From assembly GCA_963739175.1 (NCBI GenBank), contig CAVTZH010000009.1, positions 310,001-374,000 of the forward strand: a DNA stretch of 64,000 bases. The letters run 5' to 3'. Origin of the DNA: VAZQ01 sp963739175. GTDB lineage: Bacteria; Pseudomonadota; Alphaproteobacteria; Rhizobiales; Xanthobacteraceae. The notes under the pieces are model-generated. The model saw nothing but the letters and a program-made list of their open reading frames with translations. It did not search any database and was not told the origin of the DNA. The translations under genes and the position numbers were made by a program. Numbering within the stretch: the first letter of the stretch is position 1; each line of letters starts with the position of its first letter. Positions 1-9,194 of the stretch are shown here, in pieces.

Positions 1-3
1 GAC

Positions 4-255
4 ATGTTGCTAGACAGCTCCGGCACGGTGTGGTGGCGCTACGACCAGGACTATACGACGCACTTCTCGCGCTGGGAGAAGAAGCGGTTCGAGACCTTCC
101 TGCGTCATGTGCCGCAGCCGACCTCGTGGGATCGGACGCGACCGTACTGGGAGCGCATCGGCGCGGCCGTGCTCGGCGCGATCGTCTGCTACGTTCTCTA
201 CGTCATCGTCGGCGCGGCGATGCCGTTCGCATACGGATATTTCGGCTGGAGTTGA
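4..255 (+). CDS. Small C-terminally membrane-anchored protein, possibly 5'-partial
   Basis: Eighty-three codons are visible from the first ATG. The reading frame is open back to the window edge, so this may be only the end of a longer gene. The N-terminal half is charged and aromatic. A single hydrophobic segment (about residues 52-75, rich in Ala, Val and Ile) would anchor it in the inner membrane. No family was recognised. It precedes the ABC permease on the same strand but is separated from it by about 475 bases holding a repeat, so a shared operon is doubtful. Confidence 0.45.
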   Translation: MLLDSSGTVWWRYDQDYTTHFSRWEKKRFETFLRHVPQPTSWDRTRPYWERIGAAVLGAIVCYVLYVIVGAAMPFAYGYFGWS

Positions 256-731
256 AAGCGTCAAGCCTGCAAATTGCTGTGGAGCATGTCCGCGCCGACA
301 ACGATCGATCTTCGCTGCAAAAACTTCATTCCGATGCTGCGCACATCAACAGGATGCAAGCAGCTTTGCTGTTCATGGCGCCGTAATCGTTTGACATTGG
401 CCGGCATTGGAGCAGCATTCGCCTTCGCGAGAAGGATGATGCATGCCGGGATTTCGTAGCCCGCATGGAGCGAAGCGCAATGCGGGGGCCATGCGCCACG
501 GAAAGGCCGCCCCGGATTTCGCTTCGCTTCATCCGGGCTACGAAGGAGCGCCGAAATGCGAGAAAGATCGGTAAGACGGAAAGAAAAACGAGCCAAGATG
601 TTGGGCAGCAATCCGAATTCCGCGCCGTCCACAATCTTACTGCGCCTGTAAGACGCAGAAAGATCACTGGCTCTGCAACGTCGCTGCCTGCACAATAGCG
701 CCAACAATAATCGGGGAGGGCCCTTGTTCCT
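256..731. other. Intergenic gap with one palindromic repeat
   Basis: This 476-base stretch contains no convincing gene. Overlapping open frames on both strands lack a recognisable product and start signal. Its one clear structure is the repeat near 460-545. The rest presumably carries the promoter of the downstream ABC permease, but I cannot point to clear -35/-10 boxes. Confidence 0.5.
460..545. repeat. Intergenic palindromic repeat (two hairpins)
   Basis: Two adjacent imperfect inverted repeats are seen. One is built on CCCGCATGG..GCAATGCGGG, the other on CCCGGATTTCGC..CATCCGGG. Both carry the GAAGCG/CGCTTC core that recurs in other gaps of this window (6226-6304, 52812-52902). Elements like this are common between genes in Bradyrhizobium relatives. 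It is non-coding. Confidence 0.6.
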
Positions 732-2500
732 GTGACCACGTCGGCCGACGTCGCGCGTATCGATACGGGGGCTGCGCTATCGGCCGCGCCACGCCGCTCC
801 CGTTTCTCTGCGCGCCAGACGGCCATTCTCTCCGCGCTGCTGATCGTGATCCTGCTCGGCGCTGGTGGTTCCGCCATTCCTGTTCCTGATCCAGGGCAGT
901 TTCACCATCGCCGGGCCGACGCCGAGCACGTCGACGTGGGGCCTCGGCAATTTCGAGGCGGTGCTCAAAGGCCGCCACATCGTCACCACCACGATCAACT
1001 CGCTGGTGTTCGCGGCGGCGAGCGCGGCGCTGGCGCTGCTGGTGGGCTGGGTGACGGCCTGGATCGTCGAGCGCACCAACACGCCGCTCAAGCCGCTCGC
1101 CTATCTCACCGCGATCATCTCGCTCGGCACGCCGTACATTCTGTATGTCACCGCGTGGCTGCTGTTCTTCGGCAAGGCCGGCCCGGTCAATCACCTCTAT
1201 CGCACGCTCACCGGCAACACCGACGTCCTGATCAACATCTACTCCATGTTCGGCATGGTGCTGGTCGAGGGCTTCCTGTGGTCGCCGCTGGCGTTCCTGC
1301 TGGTGAGCGCGACGCTTGCGCAACTCGAATCCGGAACTGGAAGAGGCGGCGCGCGTGCACGGCGCCGGCGTCTGGCAGACGATCCGGCGCGTCACCATGC
1401 GGCTGTCGCTGCCGTCGATCCTGGCGCTGGCGATGCTGGTGTTCATCCGCGCGGTCGAGGCGTTCGAGGTGCCGGCGCTGGTCGGCCTGCCCGGCCGCAT
1501 CTCGGTGCTCACCACCGACATCTACACCAACATGGTGGCGCGCGCGCCGCCCGACATCGGCGGCGCCAGCGCGCTGTCGGTGCTGATGCTGCTGCTGGTG
1601 TTCGTGCTGCTCTACATTTACGGCCGGCTGTCGCGGCATGCCGAGCGCTTCGCCACCATCACCGGCAAGGGCTTCCGCCCGCGCCCGTTCGACCTCGGGC
1701 GGCTGCGCTATGTTGCGGCCGGGATTCTCGTTTTCAATTTCATTCTGCTGCTGCTGGTGCCCATGCTGATGCTGGTGTGGGTGTCGCTGCTGCCGTTCTT
1801 CCAGCCGGTCAGCGCGGCGGCGCTCAAGCTCGTCAGCCTCAACAATTTCCGCACTGTCTTGGATTCGGGCCAGCTCGAATTGATGCTCAACACCATGATG
1901 GTGGCGGTCGCGACCGCGACCATCGCGGTCGGGCTGACCTTCGTGGCGGGCTGGCTGGCGGTGCGGCGCGCGCCCGGCGGCTGGATCGTCGATCGCCTCG
2001 CGACCATACCTCTCGTATTTCCAGGTCTCATCCTCGGCATCGCGGTGATGCAGCTCTTCCTCGCCGTGCCGATCCCGATCTACGGCACGCTGGGGATTCT
2101 GGTTTGGGCCTTCGTCATCAACTATCTGCCCTACGGCATGCGCTACGCGTCGTCGGGCATGCTGCAAATTCATCGCGAGTTGGAAGAAGCCGCCGCGATC
2201 TGCGGCGCGACACCGCTGACGCGCCTGCGCCGGATCGTGGCGCCGCTGCTTGCGCCTGCTTTGCTGGCAGGCTGGCTGTTCATCTTCCTGATGTCGGCGC
2301 GCGCGCTGTCGCTGCCGATCCTGCTGTCGGGCCCGCGTTCGCAGCTGATGGCGGTCGCGATGTTCGATCTCTGGGGCAACGGGCAGGGCACCGAGCTTGC
2401 CGCGCTCGGGCTGATGTGGTCGATGCTGATGACCACGATCGCCGTCATTTTCTACGTGGTCGCGCGCCGCTCCGCCGCCGGCGCGCTCGGACGCGCGTGA
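732..2500 (+). CDS. ABC transporter permease, Fe3+/thiamine type, two-module (frame broken twice)
   Basis: Inner-membrane permease with two fused BPD-transp modules, as in FbpB/ThiP-type importers. After correcting two +1 shifts (near 860 and 1317) the product is about 588 residues, the usual length. There are roughly twelve hydrophobic segments and two EAA-type loops: NPELEEAARVHGAG in the first half and HRELEEAAAICGAT in the second. The start is a GTG at 732. The ATPase follows at 2651. No substrate-binding protein gene lies upstream in the window, so substrate is unknown; ferric iron, thiamine, spermidine or a phosphonate are possible by family. The second break reads CTTGCGC where CTGCGC keeps the frame, so it is probably a sequencing error rather than a pseudogene. 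Confidence 0.85.
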
Positions 2501-2537
2501 GGATTAAATTGTGATGCGTTTGGTTCGAATCTCTCCA

Positions 2538-2610
2538 CCGCTCATTCCCGCGCAAGCGGGAATCCAGTCTAGATCTAGCCTGGGTCCCCGCTTTCGCGGG
2601 GACGAGCGGA
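2538..2610. repeat. REP-like composite repeat, copy 1
   Basis: Two GC-rich hairpins, CCCGCGCAAGCGGG and CCCCGCTTTCGCGGGG, are separated by a short variable spacer and bounded by CCGCTCATT and GACGAGCGG. The same composite occurs at 24456-24542 in this orientation and at 36153-36230 inverted. It lies between the permease and ATPase genes of one transporter, so it may act on transcript stability or termination. That role is inference. Confidence 0.75.
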
Positions 2611-2650
2611 CACGCAACACGCGCCGGCTCCTACGAAGGTTTGCATAGCC

Positions 2651-3771
2651 ATGCTACGCGTCGAGCGCCTGACCAAGATCTTCGAGAACTCCACCGACCA
2701 GATCGCCGGCGGCATCCGCGATGCCAGCTTCGACCTCGCGCCCGGCACGTTCTTCACCATGCTCGGCCCGTCCGGCTGCGGCAAGACCACGACCTTGCGC
2801 TGCATCGCCGGCCTCGAAACGCCGGACGAGGGCACGATCTCGGTCGACGGCCGCGTGCTGTTCGACGGCGCCAGGCAGGGTGAACGTGCCGGTCGAGCAG
2901 CGCGCCGTCGGCATGGTGTTCCAGTCCTACGCGATCTGGCCGCACATGACGGTGGCGGAGAACGTCGCATTCCCGCTCACGGTGATGAAACACCGGAAAT
3001 ATTCGCGCGCCGAGATCGAGGCGGCAGTCGCCAAGGCGCTGGCGGTGGTCGATCTCGCCGGCTTCCAGGATCGCCCGGCACCGCGGCTCTCCGGCGGCCA
3101 GCAGCAGCGTGTCGCGCTCGCGCGTGCGATCGTGCACGAGCCGCGGCTGCTTGCTGCTCGACGAGCCCTTGTCCAATCTCGACGCCCAGCTGCGCGACGA
3201 GATGCGCTCGGAGCTCAAGCGCCTGCAAAGCAAGATCGGCATCACCACGGTCTATGTCACCCACGACCAGTCGGAGGCGCTGGCGCTGTCCGACCAGATC
3301 GCGGTGATCGACCACGGCGTGGTCCGGCAGTTCGGCTCGCCGGAGGACATCTATTTCCGGCCCGCCAATCCGTTCGTCGCGCGCTTTGTCGGCGCCACCA
3401 ATCTGCTGGCAGGACGGCTGGTCGGGACGGCGAACGGGCGAGGGGACGTCGAAGTCCTCGGCAATCGCACCATCAAGTGTCTCGTTCCGGGGACGATCGC
3501 CGATCCGGCCTCGGTGTCGGTGTCGATCCGGCCGGAGAGCATCCGCCTGGTGCCGCGCGCCGGCAGCGCGATGGCGACCGGCGACAATTGCATTCCCGGC
3601 AAGATCGCCGGCGTGACCTTCCTCGGCGCCACGCGGCGCGTCGACGTGAGCAGCGGCGGCGTCACGCTGCAGGTCACCGCCGCCGCCGATCTGCCGCTGC
3701 CCGCCGATGGCGAGGTCGATCTTTTGTTCGCGCCGGATCGCACCGTCGCTTTGCCGGGCAAGGTGTCGTAG
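2651..3771 (+). CDS. ABC transporter ATP-binding protein, Fe3+/polyamine type (frame broken twice)
   Basis: ATPase partner of the upstream permease. Corrected length is about 372 residues. Motifs in order: Walker A GPSGCGKTT, Q-loop with VFQSYAIWPHMTV, signature LSGGQQQRVALARA, Walker B LLLLDEPLSNLD, H-loop VYVTHDQSEALA. A C-terminal TOBE-like beta domain (about 250-372) is typical of the FbpC/PotA/MalK subgroup. Two +1 shifts are visible: GGGTG for GGTG near 2880, and CTTGCTG for CTGCTG near 3152, the latter just before Walker B. Both probably are sequencing errors. An REP-like element separates it from the permease. Confidence 0.88.
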
Positions 3772-3810
3772 AAATCAGACCATAGAGATCAAAAGCAAGG
3801 AGAAGAGAGA

Positions 3811-4651
3811 ATGGCCAAGAAATACGAAACGGTCCTGATCGAAAAAAGCGAGGGCATCACCTGGCTGATCATGAACCGGCCCGACAAGCGCAACGCGATG
3901 AGCCCGCAGCTGCATCTCGACATGGACGATGCGCTCGACGATCTCGCCACCGACGCGGAGACCGATATCCTGATCCTTACCGGCGCCGGCGACGAGGCGT
4001 TCTGCGCCGGGCCAGGACATCCGGCTCTATTTCCGCGGCACCGAGCAGGACCCGAAGACGCGCGCCAAGGCGCGCCGCGCCTCCAACCAGTGGCGCTGGC
4101 AGCGGCTCTCGACTTTCCCGAAGCCGACCATCGCGATGGTCAACGGCTTCTGCTTCGGCGGCGGCTTCACCCAGGTGTCGGCCTGCGACTTCGCGATCGC
4201 GGCCGATGAGGCGCAGTTCGGCCTCTCCGAGGTGAACTGGGGCATCCTGCCGGGCGGCATCGTGTCGTGGAACGTCGTGAAGATGATGAACTTCCGCGAC
4301 GCCATGTATTACGCGATGACCGGCGACACTTTCGACGGCAAGAAGGCGAAGGAGATCGGCTTCGTGAACCTGCACTTCCCGAAGGCGAAGCTGAAGGCGG
4401 AGACCATCAAGTTCGCCAAGAAGCTGCAGGAGAAGAGCCCGGCGGCGCTGCTCTATACGAAAGAGGCGATCCGCGCGGTGCGCTTCATGAACGAGCCGCA
4501 GGCGGCCGACTATCTCAACGCCAAGAGCGACGCGCTCAAGCACAACGACAAGGAAAACAGCCGCCAGCAGGGCATGAAGCAGTTCCTCGACGACAAGAGC
4601 TATCGCCCGGGCCTCGGCCACTTCAAGCGCCAGAAGGCGGCCGCGAAATAG
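3811..4651 (+). CDS. ech: Hydroxycinnamoyl-CoA hydratase/lyase (crotonase fold, one frame break)
   Basis: Crotonase-superfamily enzyme most like p-hydroxycinnamoyl-CoA hydratase/lyase, which turns feruloyl- or coumaroyl-CoA into vanillin or 4-hydroxybenzaldehyde plus acetyl-CoA. Support comes from NRPDKRNAMSP near the start, the oxyanion-hole segment FCFGGGF, GLSEVNWGILPGG around the catalytic Glu, and the family-typical C-terminus QGMKQFLDDKS. Corrected length is 279 residues, close to the family's roughly 276. One +1 shift near 4012 (GGGCC for GGCC) interrupts the frame after DEAFCAG. A strong RBS (AAGGAGAAG) precedes ATG 3811. No feruloyl-CoA synthetase is present nearby, so other acyl-CoA substrates remain possible. 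Confidence 0.82.
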
Positions 4652-4664
4652 CGCGTTCAAGCGC

Positions 4665-5093
4665 GTGCGCATTGTCGCGGTCGACGCCAGCTCCGACCTG
4701 ATGCCGGCGGCTTACGCCGTGCGGCATCAGGTGTTCGTCGTGGAGCAGGCGGTCCCGCCCGCGCTCGAGCGCGACGAATTAGACGATGTCGCCGTGCATC
4801 TCGTCGCGCTACGCGGCGACGACGTGATCGGCACGCTGCGGATCGTGGTGAGTGGCGGCACCGCCAAGATCGGCCGCATGGCGGTGCTGGCGGCGGAGCG
4901 GAAGTCAGGTGTCGGCACGCGGCTGATGGAGCACGCGGCCGAGGTCGCGCGAACGATGGGCGTTAAGGAATTCACGCTGCACGCCCAACTCACCGCCAAG
5001 GCGTTCTACGCGCGGCTCGGCTATCGCGAGGAAGGCGCGGAGTTCGAAGAAGCCGGCATTGCGCATGTGGCCATGCGCAAGGCGCTCGCGTGA
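4665..5093 (+). CDS. GNAT-family N-acetyltransferase
   Basis: A 142-residue single-domain acetyltransferase of the ElaA/YjcF-like kind. The acetyl-CoA-binding segment is RKSGVGTRLMEHA (about 87-99), preceded by the beta-strand KIGRMAVL and followed by FTLHAQLTAKAFYARLGY near the C-terminus. The start is a GTG 13 bases after the hydratase/lyase stop, so it is probably cotranscribed. The acceptor substrate cannot be told from sequence. Confidence 0.8.
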   Translation: MRIVAVDASSDLMPAAYAVRHQVFVVEQAVPPALERDELDDVAVHLVALRGDDVIGTLRIVVSGGTAKIGRMAVLAAERKSGVGTRLMEHAAEVARTMGVKEFTLHAQLTAKAFYARLGYREEGAEFEEAGIAHVAMRKALA

Positions 5094-5238
5094 CGATGCG
5101 CTGCATGCCGGGCTGGTTAACGCTGCGCGCACGTGCCTCAGGGGCCTGCCTTCCGCCTGGAAATGGGTCGGGTAAGATGCAGCAAAAGTCGGTCCATAGG
5201 CCGATCTCATAAATTCGCGCGATCTCGGGAGGAAGCCA

Positions 5239-6213
5239 ATGACACTCATCCGCCGTCAATTCCTGTCGCTTGCTGGCGCCGCGCTCGCGGCTCCGGCCGT
5301 CGCGCGGCCGGCTTGGTCGCAAAGCTATCCCAGCCGCCCGGTGCGCGTCGTCGTCATGCTCGCCGCCGGCGGCGGCACCGACTTCCTGGCGCGGCTCACC
5401 GGCGAGCCGGTGTCGCGCGCGCTCGGCCAGCAACTGGTGATCGAGAACCGGACCGGCGCCGGCGGCACGATCGGCATCGAGACCGTCGCCAAGAGCCCGC
5501 CCGACGGTTACACGGTGCTGTTCTCCAACGACAACATCGCCAGCGCGCCGCACATCCTGAAGGTCAACGGCGACTACAACAAGGATCTGGTGCCGGTGAT
5601 TTTCATCGCGCGCCAGCCGCTGGTGTGGGCGGTGCATGCGTCGCTGAAGATCAACACGCTGCAGGAATTCGTCGATGCGATGAAGAAGAACCGCGGCAAG
5701 GGCTACGCGACGTCGGGCGTGGGCTCGAACCAGCACTTCCTCGGCGAATGGTTCCTGAAAGAGGCGGGCGTGAAGCTCGATCACGTGCCGTATCGTGGCG
5801 CCGGTCAGGCGGTGAACGACCTGATCGCCGCGCATGTGCCGATCGCGTGCCTCGGACCGACGTCGATGATGCCGCATTTCGAGAACGGGACCTTGCGGTT
5901 CCTCGCGCAATCGTCGGAGACGCGCTCGCCGACCCTGCCGAACGTCCCGACTTTCCAGGAGGCCGGTTTCAAGGGCATGTCGCTCGACCAATGGTTCGGC
6001 GTGTTCGTGCCGGCCGGCACGCCGCCAGACATCATCGCGCGGCTCAACGCCGAATTCGGCAAGGCGCTCACCGAGCAGAAGGTGCGCGATTCGATGCTCA
6101 AGGCGGCCAACGAGCCGGTCGGCGGCACGCCCGAGCGGTTCGCGACGCTGGTGCGCAATGACTCCGCGAAATATGCGCGGCTCGCCAAGGAGCTCGGCAT
6201 CAAGGGCGAGTGA
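5239..6213 (+). CDS. Bug/TctC-family periplasmic solute receptor
   Basis: Tripartite-tricarboxylate-transporter substrate receptor, 324 residues, intact. A signal peptide with a Tat-like RRQFLSLAG start ends near AWSQ (about residue 28). Family hallmarks follow: YPSRPVRVVV, IENRTGAGG, PPDGYTVLF and YRGAGQAVNDL. Binds small carboxylates in the periplasm. No TctA/TctB membrane genes are present here, as is usual for orphan receptors in this family. An RBS (GGGAGGAAG) lies just upstream. Confidence 0.9.
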   Translation: MTLIRRQFLSLAGAALAAPAVARPAWSQSYPSRPVRVVVMLAAGGGTDFLARLTGEPVSRALGQQLVIENRTGAGGTIGIETVAKSPPDGYTVLFSNDNIASAPHILKVNGDYNKDLVPVIFIARQPLVWAVHASLKINTLQEFVDAMKKNRGKGYATSGVGSNQHFLGEWFLKEAGVKLDHVPYRGAGQAVNDLIAAHVPIACLGPTSMMPHFENGTLRFLAQSSETRSPTLPNVPTFQEAGFKGMSLDQWFGVFVPAGTPPDIIARLNAEFGKALTEQKVRDSMLKAANEPVGGTPERFATLVRNDSAKYARLAKELGIKGE

Positions 6214-6225
6214 GAGCGGCTGGTC

Positions 6226-6304
6226 TGTAGGGCGGGTTAGCGAAGCGTAACCCGCCATCTGGCGTCAGTCAGCGGATACGCGCTTCGCGCCAATCCGCCC
6301 TATG
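6226..6304. repeat. Intergenic palindromic repeat, GGCGGGTTAGCGAAGCGTAA type
   Basis: An inverted repeat pairs GTAGGGCGGGTTA at the left end with the reverse-complement region ending CCGCCCTA at the right. An inner CGAAGCG/CGCTTCG pair is present. A closely related element is at 52812-52902 (GTAGGGTGGGTTA..AACCCACCCTAC). It sits between convergent genes and may serve as a bidirectional transcription barrier; that role is inferred. Confidence 0.65.
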
Positions 6305-6316
6305 ACGAACACGACC

Positions 6317-7204
6317 TCAGCTGGGCCTAGTTTTATTGCCGTTGATCACGTCGTAGAGGTTGGCGGCAATGCCCGTCGCCTCGTAGCCGTCCTGACCCGT
6401 CGCCTGCGCGATAGCAAACATCTGGTAGGCGAGGCCGACAAACGGCATCGGAACCTCCATGTCGCGCGCCATGTCGAGCCCGAAGCCCACGTCCTTTGGC
6501 ATCCAGGACTTGCGCGGCTTGAACTTGCGGCTCACCAGAATTTCCATGATGCGCCGGGTCGCCACCGAATCCTGCTGAGAGTTCTTGATAATGGTCTGGA
6601 AGGTGGCCTCGTCGAGACCGCCCTTCCTGAGCCAACAGCAGATTTCAACAATGCTCAGGTGTTGGACGGCGGCCAACATAGCCATGGCGTTCTTGACCAG
6701 CTTGGCATTGCCGAGCTCGCCGACGTGAAGAATCGATTTGCCCATCGCCTTGAATATCGGCTGATGCTCGTCGAACAACGCCTTGGAGCCCGAAAGCCAA
6801 AGCGCCAGCTCACCGGCCGCCGCGACCTCCTCGACGCCGCCGGCCGAAGCGTCGACGACGGTCCAGCCCTTCTGCTTGAGCTCATCGCTAACGCTGACGA
6901 TGGTCGCTTTATCGATGCTGCTGAAATCGATCCACACCTTGGTGCCGGTGGTCGCCTCGGCGAGCCCACTCTTGCCGAGGCCGACGGCCCTGACTGCATC
7001 GTTGTTCGGCAGCATCGAAAGCACGAGCTCGCACGATTCGGCCACTGCTTTGGGCGAGTCCTTGAACTGTGCGCCTTCGCCCTCCAGTCCCTTGGCCTGC
7101 TCGCGCCTGAGATCGTTCACGACCAGACGATAGCCGGCCTTGATGAGGTTGGCCGCCATGCCGCTGCCCATGCCGCCGGTGCCGATGAAACCCACAGTCT
7201 TCAT
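6317..7204 (-). CDS. 3-hydroxyisobutyrate dehydrogenase-family oxidoreductase
   Basis: NAD(P)-dependent beta-hydroxyacid dehydrogenase, 295 residues. The N-terminal Rossmann motif is GFIGTGGMGSGMAANL (5-20). The family's substrate-binding segment appears as SAGGVEEVAAAGEL, and the catalytic Lys lies in GNAKLVKNAM. The C-terminal all-helical domain carries the usual PKDVGFGLDMA segment. It lies just downstream of hyuB on the same strand (27-base gap), so it probably belongs to the same catabolic operon. It may oxidise a 3-hydroxy acid or reduce a semialdehyde; the true substrate is unknown. Confidence 0.85.
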   Translation of the reverse strand: MKTVGFIGTGGMGSGMAANLIKAGYRLVVNDLRREQAKGLEGEGAQFKDSPKAVAESCELVLSMLPNNDAVRAVGLGKSGLAEATTGTKVWIDFSSIDKATIVSVSDELKQKGWTVVDASAGGVEEVAAAGELALWLSGSKALFDEHQPIFKAMGKSILHVGELGNAKLVKNAMAMLAAVQHLSIVEICCWLRKGGLDEATFQTIIKNSQQDSVATRRIMEILVSRKFKPRKSWMPKDVGFGLDMARDMEVPMPFVGLAYQMFAIAQATGQDGYEATGIAANLYDVINGNKTRPS

Positions 7205-7231
7205 GCCTCACGCCTCCTCAGCGCTCGCTGC

Positions 7232-8969
7232 CTACATCGTCACCTTGGCGCGTCTGGCCTGCGTTGCCGCGGCATCGACCACGAAATCTCCGCCGTCGCG
7301 CTTGAGCACCACGCCGTATTCGCGTTCCGCCGCGTCGGGTGACACCACGCCCTCGCGCACGTCGTCGAGCACGCGCTCCGGCTCGCGCTGCAAGCGCATC
7401 GCCGTGGCCGCCGCCGCCGGGCGTATCGAGCCGGAAGATGTCGCCCTTCTTCAGCGGATAGTCGGCGTAGCGGGTCGGCAGGCGCTTGGCGTCCTTGCCG
7501 TCCGGATTGATCCAGATGTCGCCGGGGCGTCCGGTGTTGCCGCCGGCGCAGCCGTTCGGCGGGATGACGTGCTTCATCGAGCGGATCGAGAAGCGCGCGT
7601 CCTCCAGATTGAGATATTCGCGGCGGATGCCGAGCCCGCCGCGATAGCGGCCGGCGCCGCCGGAATCCTTGATCAGGTCGAACCGCAGGAGCCGCGTCGG
7701 GAATTCGCTCTCGATGATCTCGATCGGCGCGATCATGGCGTTGCTCTGGTTGACCGTGATGCCGGACGCGCCGTCCTTGGTGGCGCGCGCGCCGGCGCCG
7801 CCGGCGATGATCTCGTATTGCACGTAGCCCTTGCCGGTGTAGGTCGAGCGCCCGCCGAGGATGATCGAGCGGCTGCCGGAGCCGTCGGCGCGCACCTTGT
7901 CGGGCACGATGTTGCTCAGCGCATCGTAAACCGCGTCGACCAGCGCATGCACGGTCGGATTGTAGGTGTTGACCGGCGCCGGGAAGCGCGGGTTGAGCAC
8001 GCGAGCCCTCGCGCGCGGTGATGGTGAAGGCGCGCAGCAGACCCTGGCTCACGAAGGTATGCGGGTCGATCAGCGAGATCAGGCAATAGGCGCAGGCCGC
8101 CTGCACCAGCGGCGGGCGCACATTCGCCGGGCCCTTTGGTCTGGTCGGCCGAGCCGGAGAAATCGAAATGGATGCTGTCGCCCTTCTTCTCGACGACGAC
8201 GTGGATGCGCACCGGCTTTTCGAGATCGATGCCGTCGTCGTCGACGAAGCGCTCGGCCTCGAAGCGGCCGTCCTTCCACTCCGCGAAGGTCTTGCGCAGC
8301 CGCGTCTCCGACAGGTCGAACAGGCGGTCGAAGCAGGCGAGGATCTTTGCCTTGCCGTATTTGGCGGCGAGCTCGTTGAGCCGCCGCTCGCCGAGCCGGT
8401 CGGAGCCGAGCTGCCCGCGGATATCGCCGAGCACCAGCTCGGGCGTGCGGCTGTTGGCGCCGATGATGCGCTCGATGTCGTTGCGCGTCTCGATAGCGGC
8501 GCTGGTAGCGCACCGGCGGCAGATGCAGGCCCTCGTTGAACACTTCGCGCGCCTGGCCGGAGCAGCTTCCCGGCACCGGGCCGCCGATGTCGCTCTTGTG
8601 CGCGATCGAGCCGCAGAAGCCGAACAGCGCGCCGTCGACGAACACCGGGCTCAGCACGCACATGTCGGGCGCGTGCGGGCTGCCGCCGTAGTAGGGATGA
8701 TTGATCAGGAAGGCGTCGCCTTCCGCGATGTCGTCGCCGAACTCCGCGATCACGGCGCCGCAGCAGGCCGGGAACGCGCCGATATGCAGCGGCAGCACGA
8801 CGTGCTGCGCCACCACCTCGCCTTTGGCATTCATCAGCGCGCAGGAGGCGTCCTGCGACTCGCGCACGATGGTGGAGAAGCCGGTGCGGAACAGCGAGTT
8901 CTGCATCTCCCGCACGATGCCGGAGAGGCTCGCCTTCACCACTTCGAGATCGACGGCGTCGATGTGCAT
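7232..8969 (-). CDS. hyuB: Hydantoinase/oxoprolinase B-family subunit (frame broken four times)
   Basis: HyuB-type subunit of an ATP-dependent hydantoinase, oxoprolinase or carboxylase. After removing four extra bases (near 7391, 8003, 8137 and 8488) the product is about 577 residues, the normal length. Recognisable segments include NSLFRTGFSTIVRESQD near the N-terminus, INHPYYGGSPHAPDM, and the C-terminal glycine-rich DTPGGGGHGD typical of the family. The stop is TAG at 7232-7234 in the corrected frame. It follows hyuA by about 225 bases. The breaks share the single-base-insertion pattern seen across the window, so decay is unlikely. Product could act on hydantoins, oxoproline or ketones. 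Confidence 0.83.
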
Positions 8970-9194
8970 TATGGTGCACCTCCGGCGCAACTGGTACGTC
9001 GCCCCGGTGCGCTCCGTCGTCCCCGCGAAGGCGGGGAGCCGATACGGGGTGGGGGTGGAGCGTGCGATACGGATCAATCGCCAGACGCGCGAGTGGCTAC
9101 CTCCGACGCCTCCCCGCCATTCGCTGCGCGGATGACGCGGAGTGGAGTGGAGAGATCGTCGCTGTCAAAGAGAGGTCCATGCCGACTTCGCTTC
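8970..9194. other. hyuA-hyuB intergenic spacer with half repeat
   Basis: This spacer lies between two genes that are usually adjacent or overlapping. It contains one GC-rich hairpin, CCCCGCGAAGGCGGGG near 9020, which resembles one arm of the REP-like composite elsewhere in the window. No gene is seen. Confidence 0.5.

Noticed and set aside
7232..8969. hyuB as a pseudogene
   Set aside because: Four breaks would normally suggest decay, but each is a single extra base, all catalytic-type segments remain, and the corrected length is normal.
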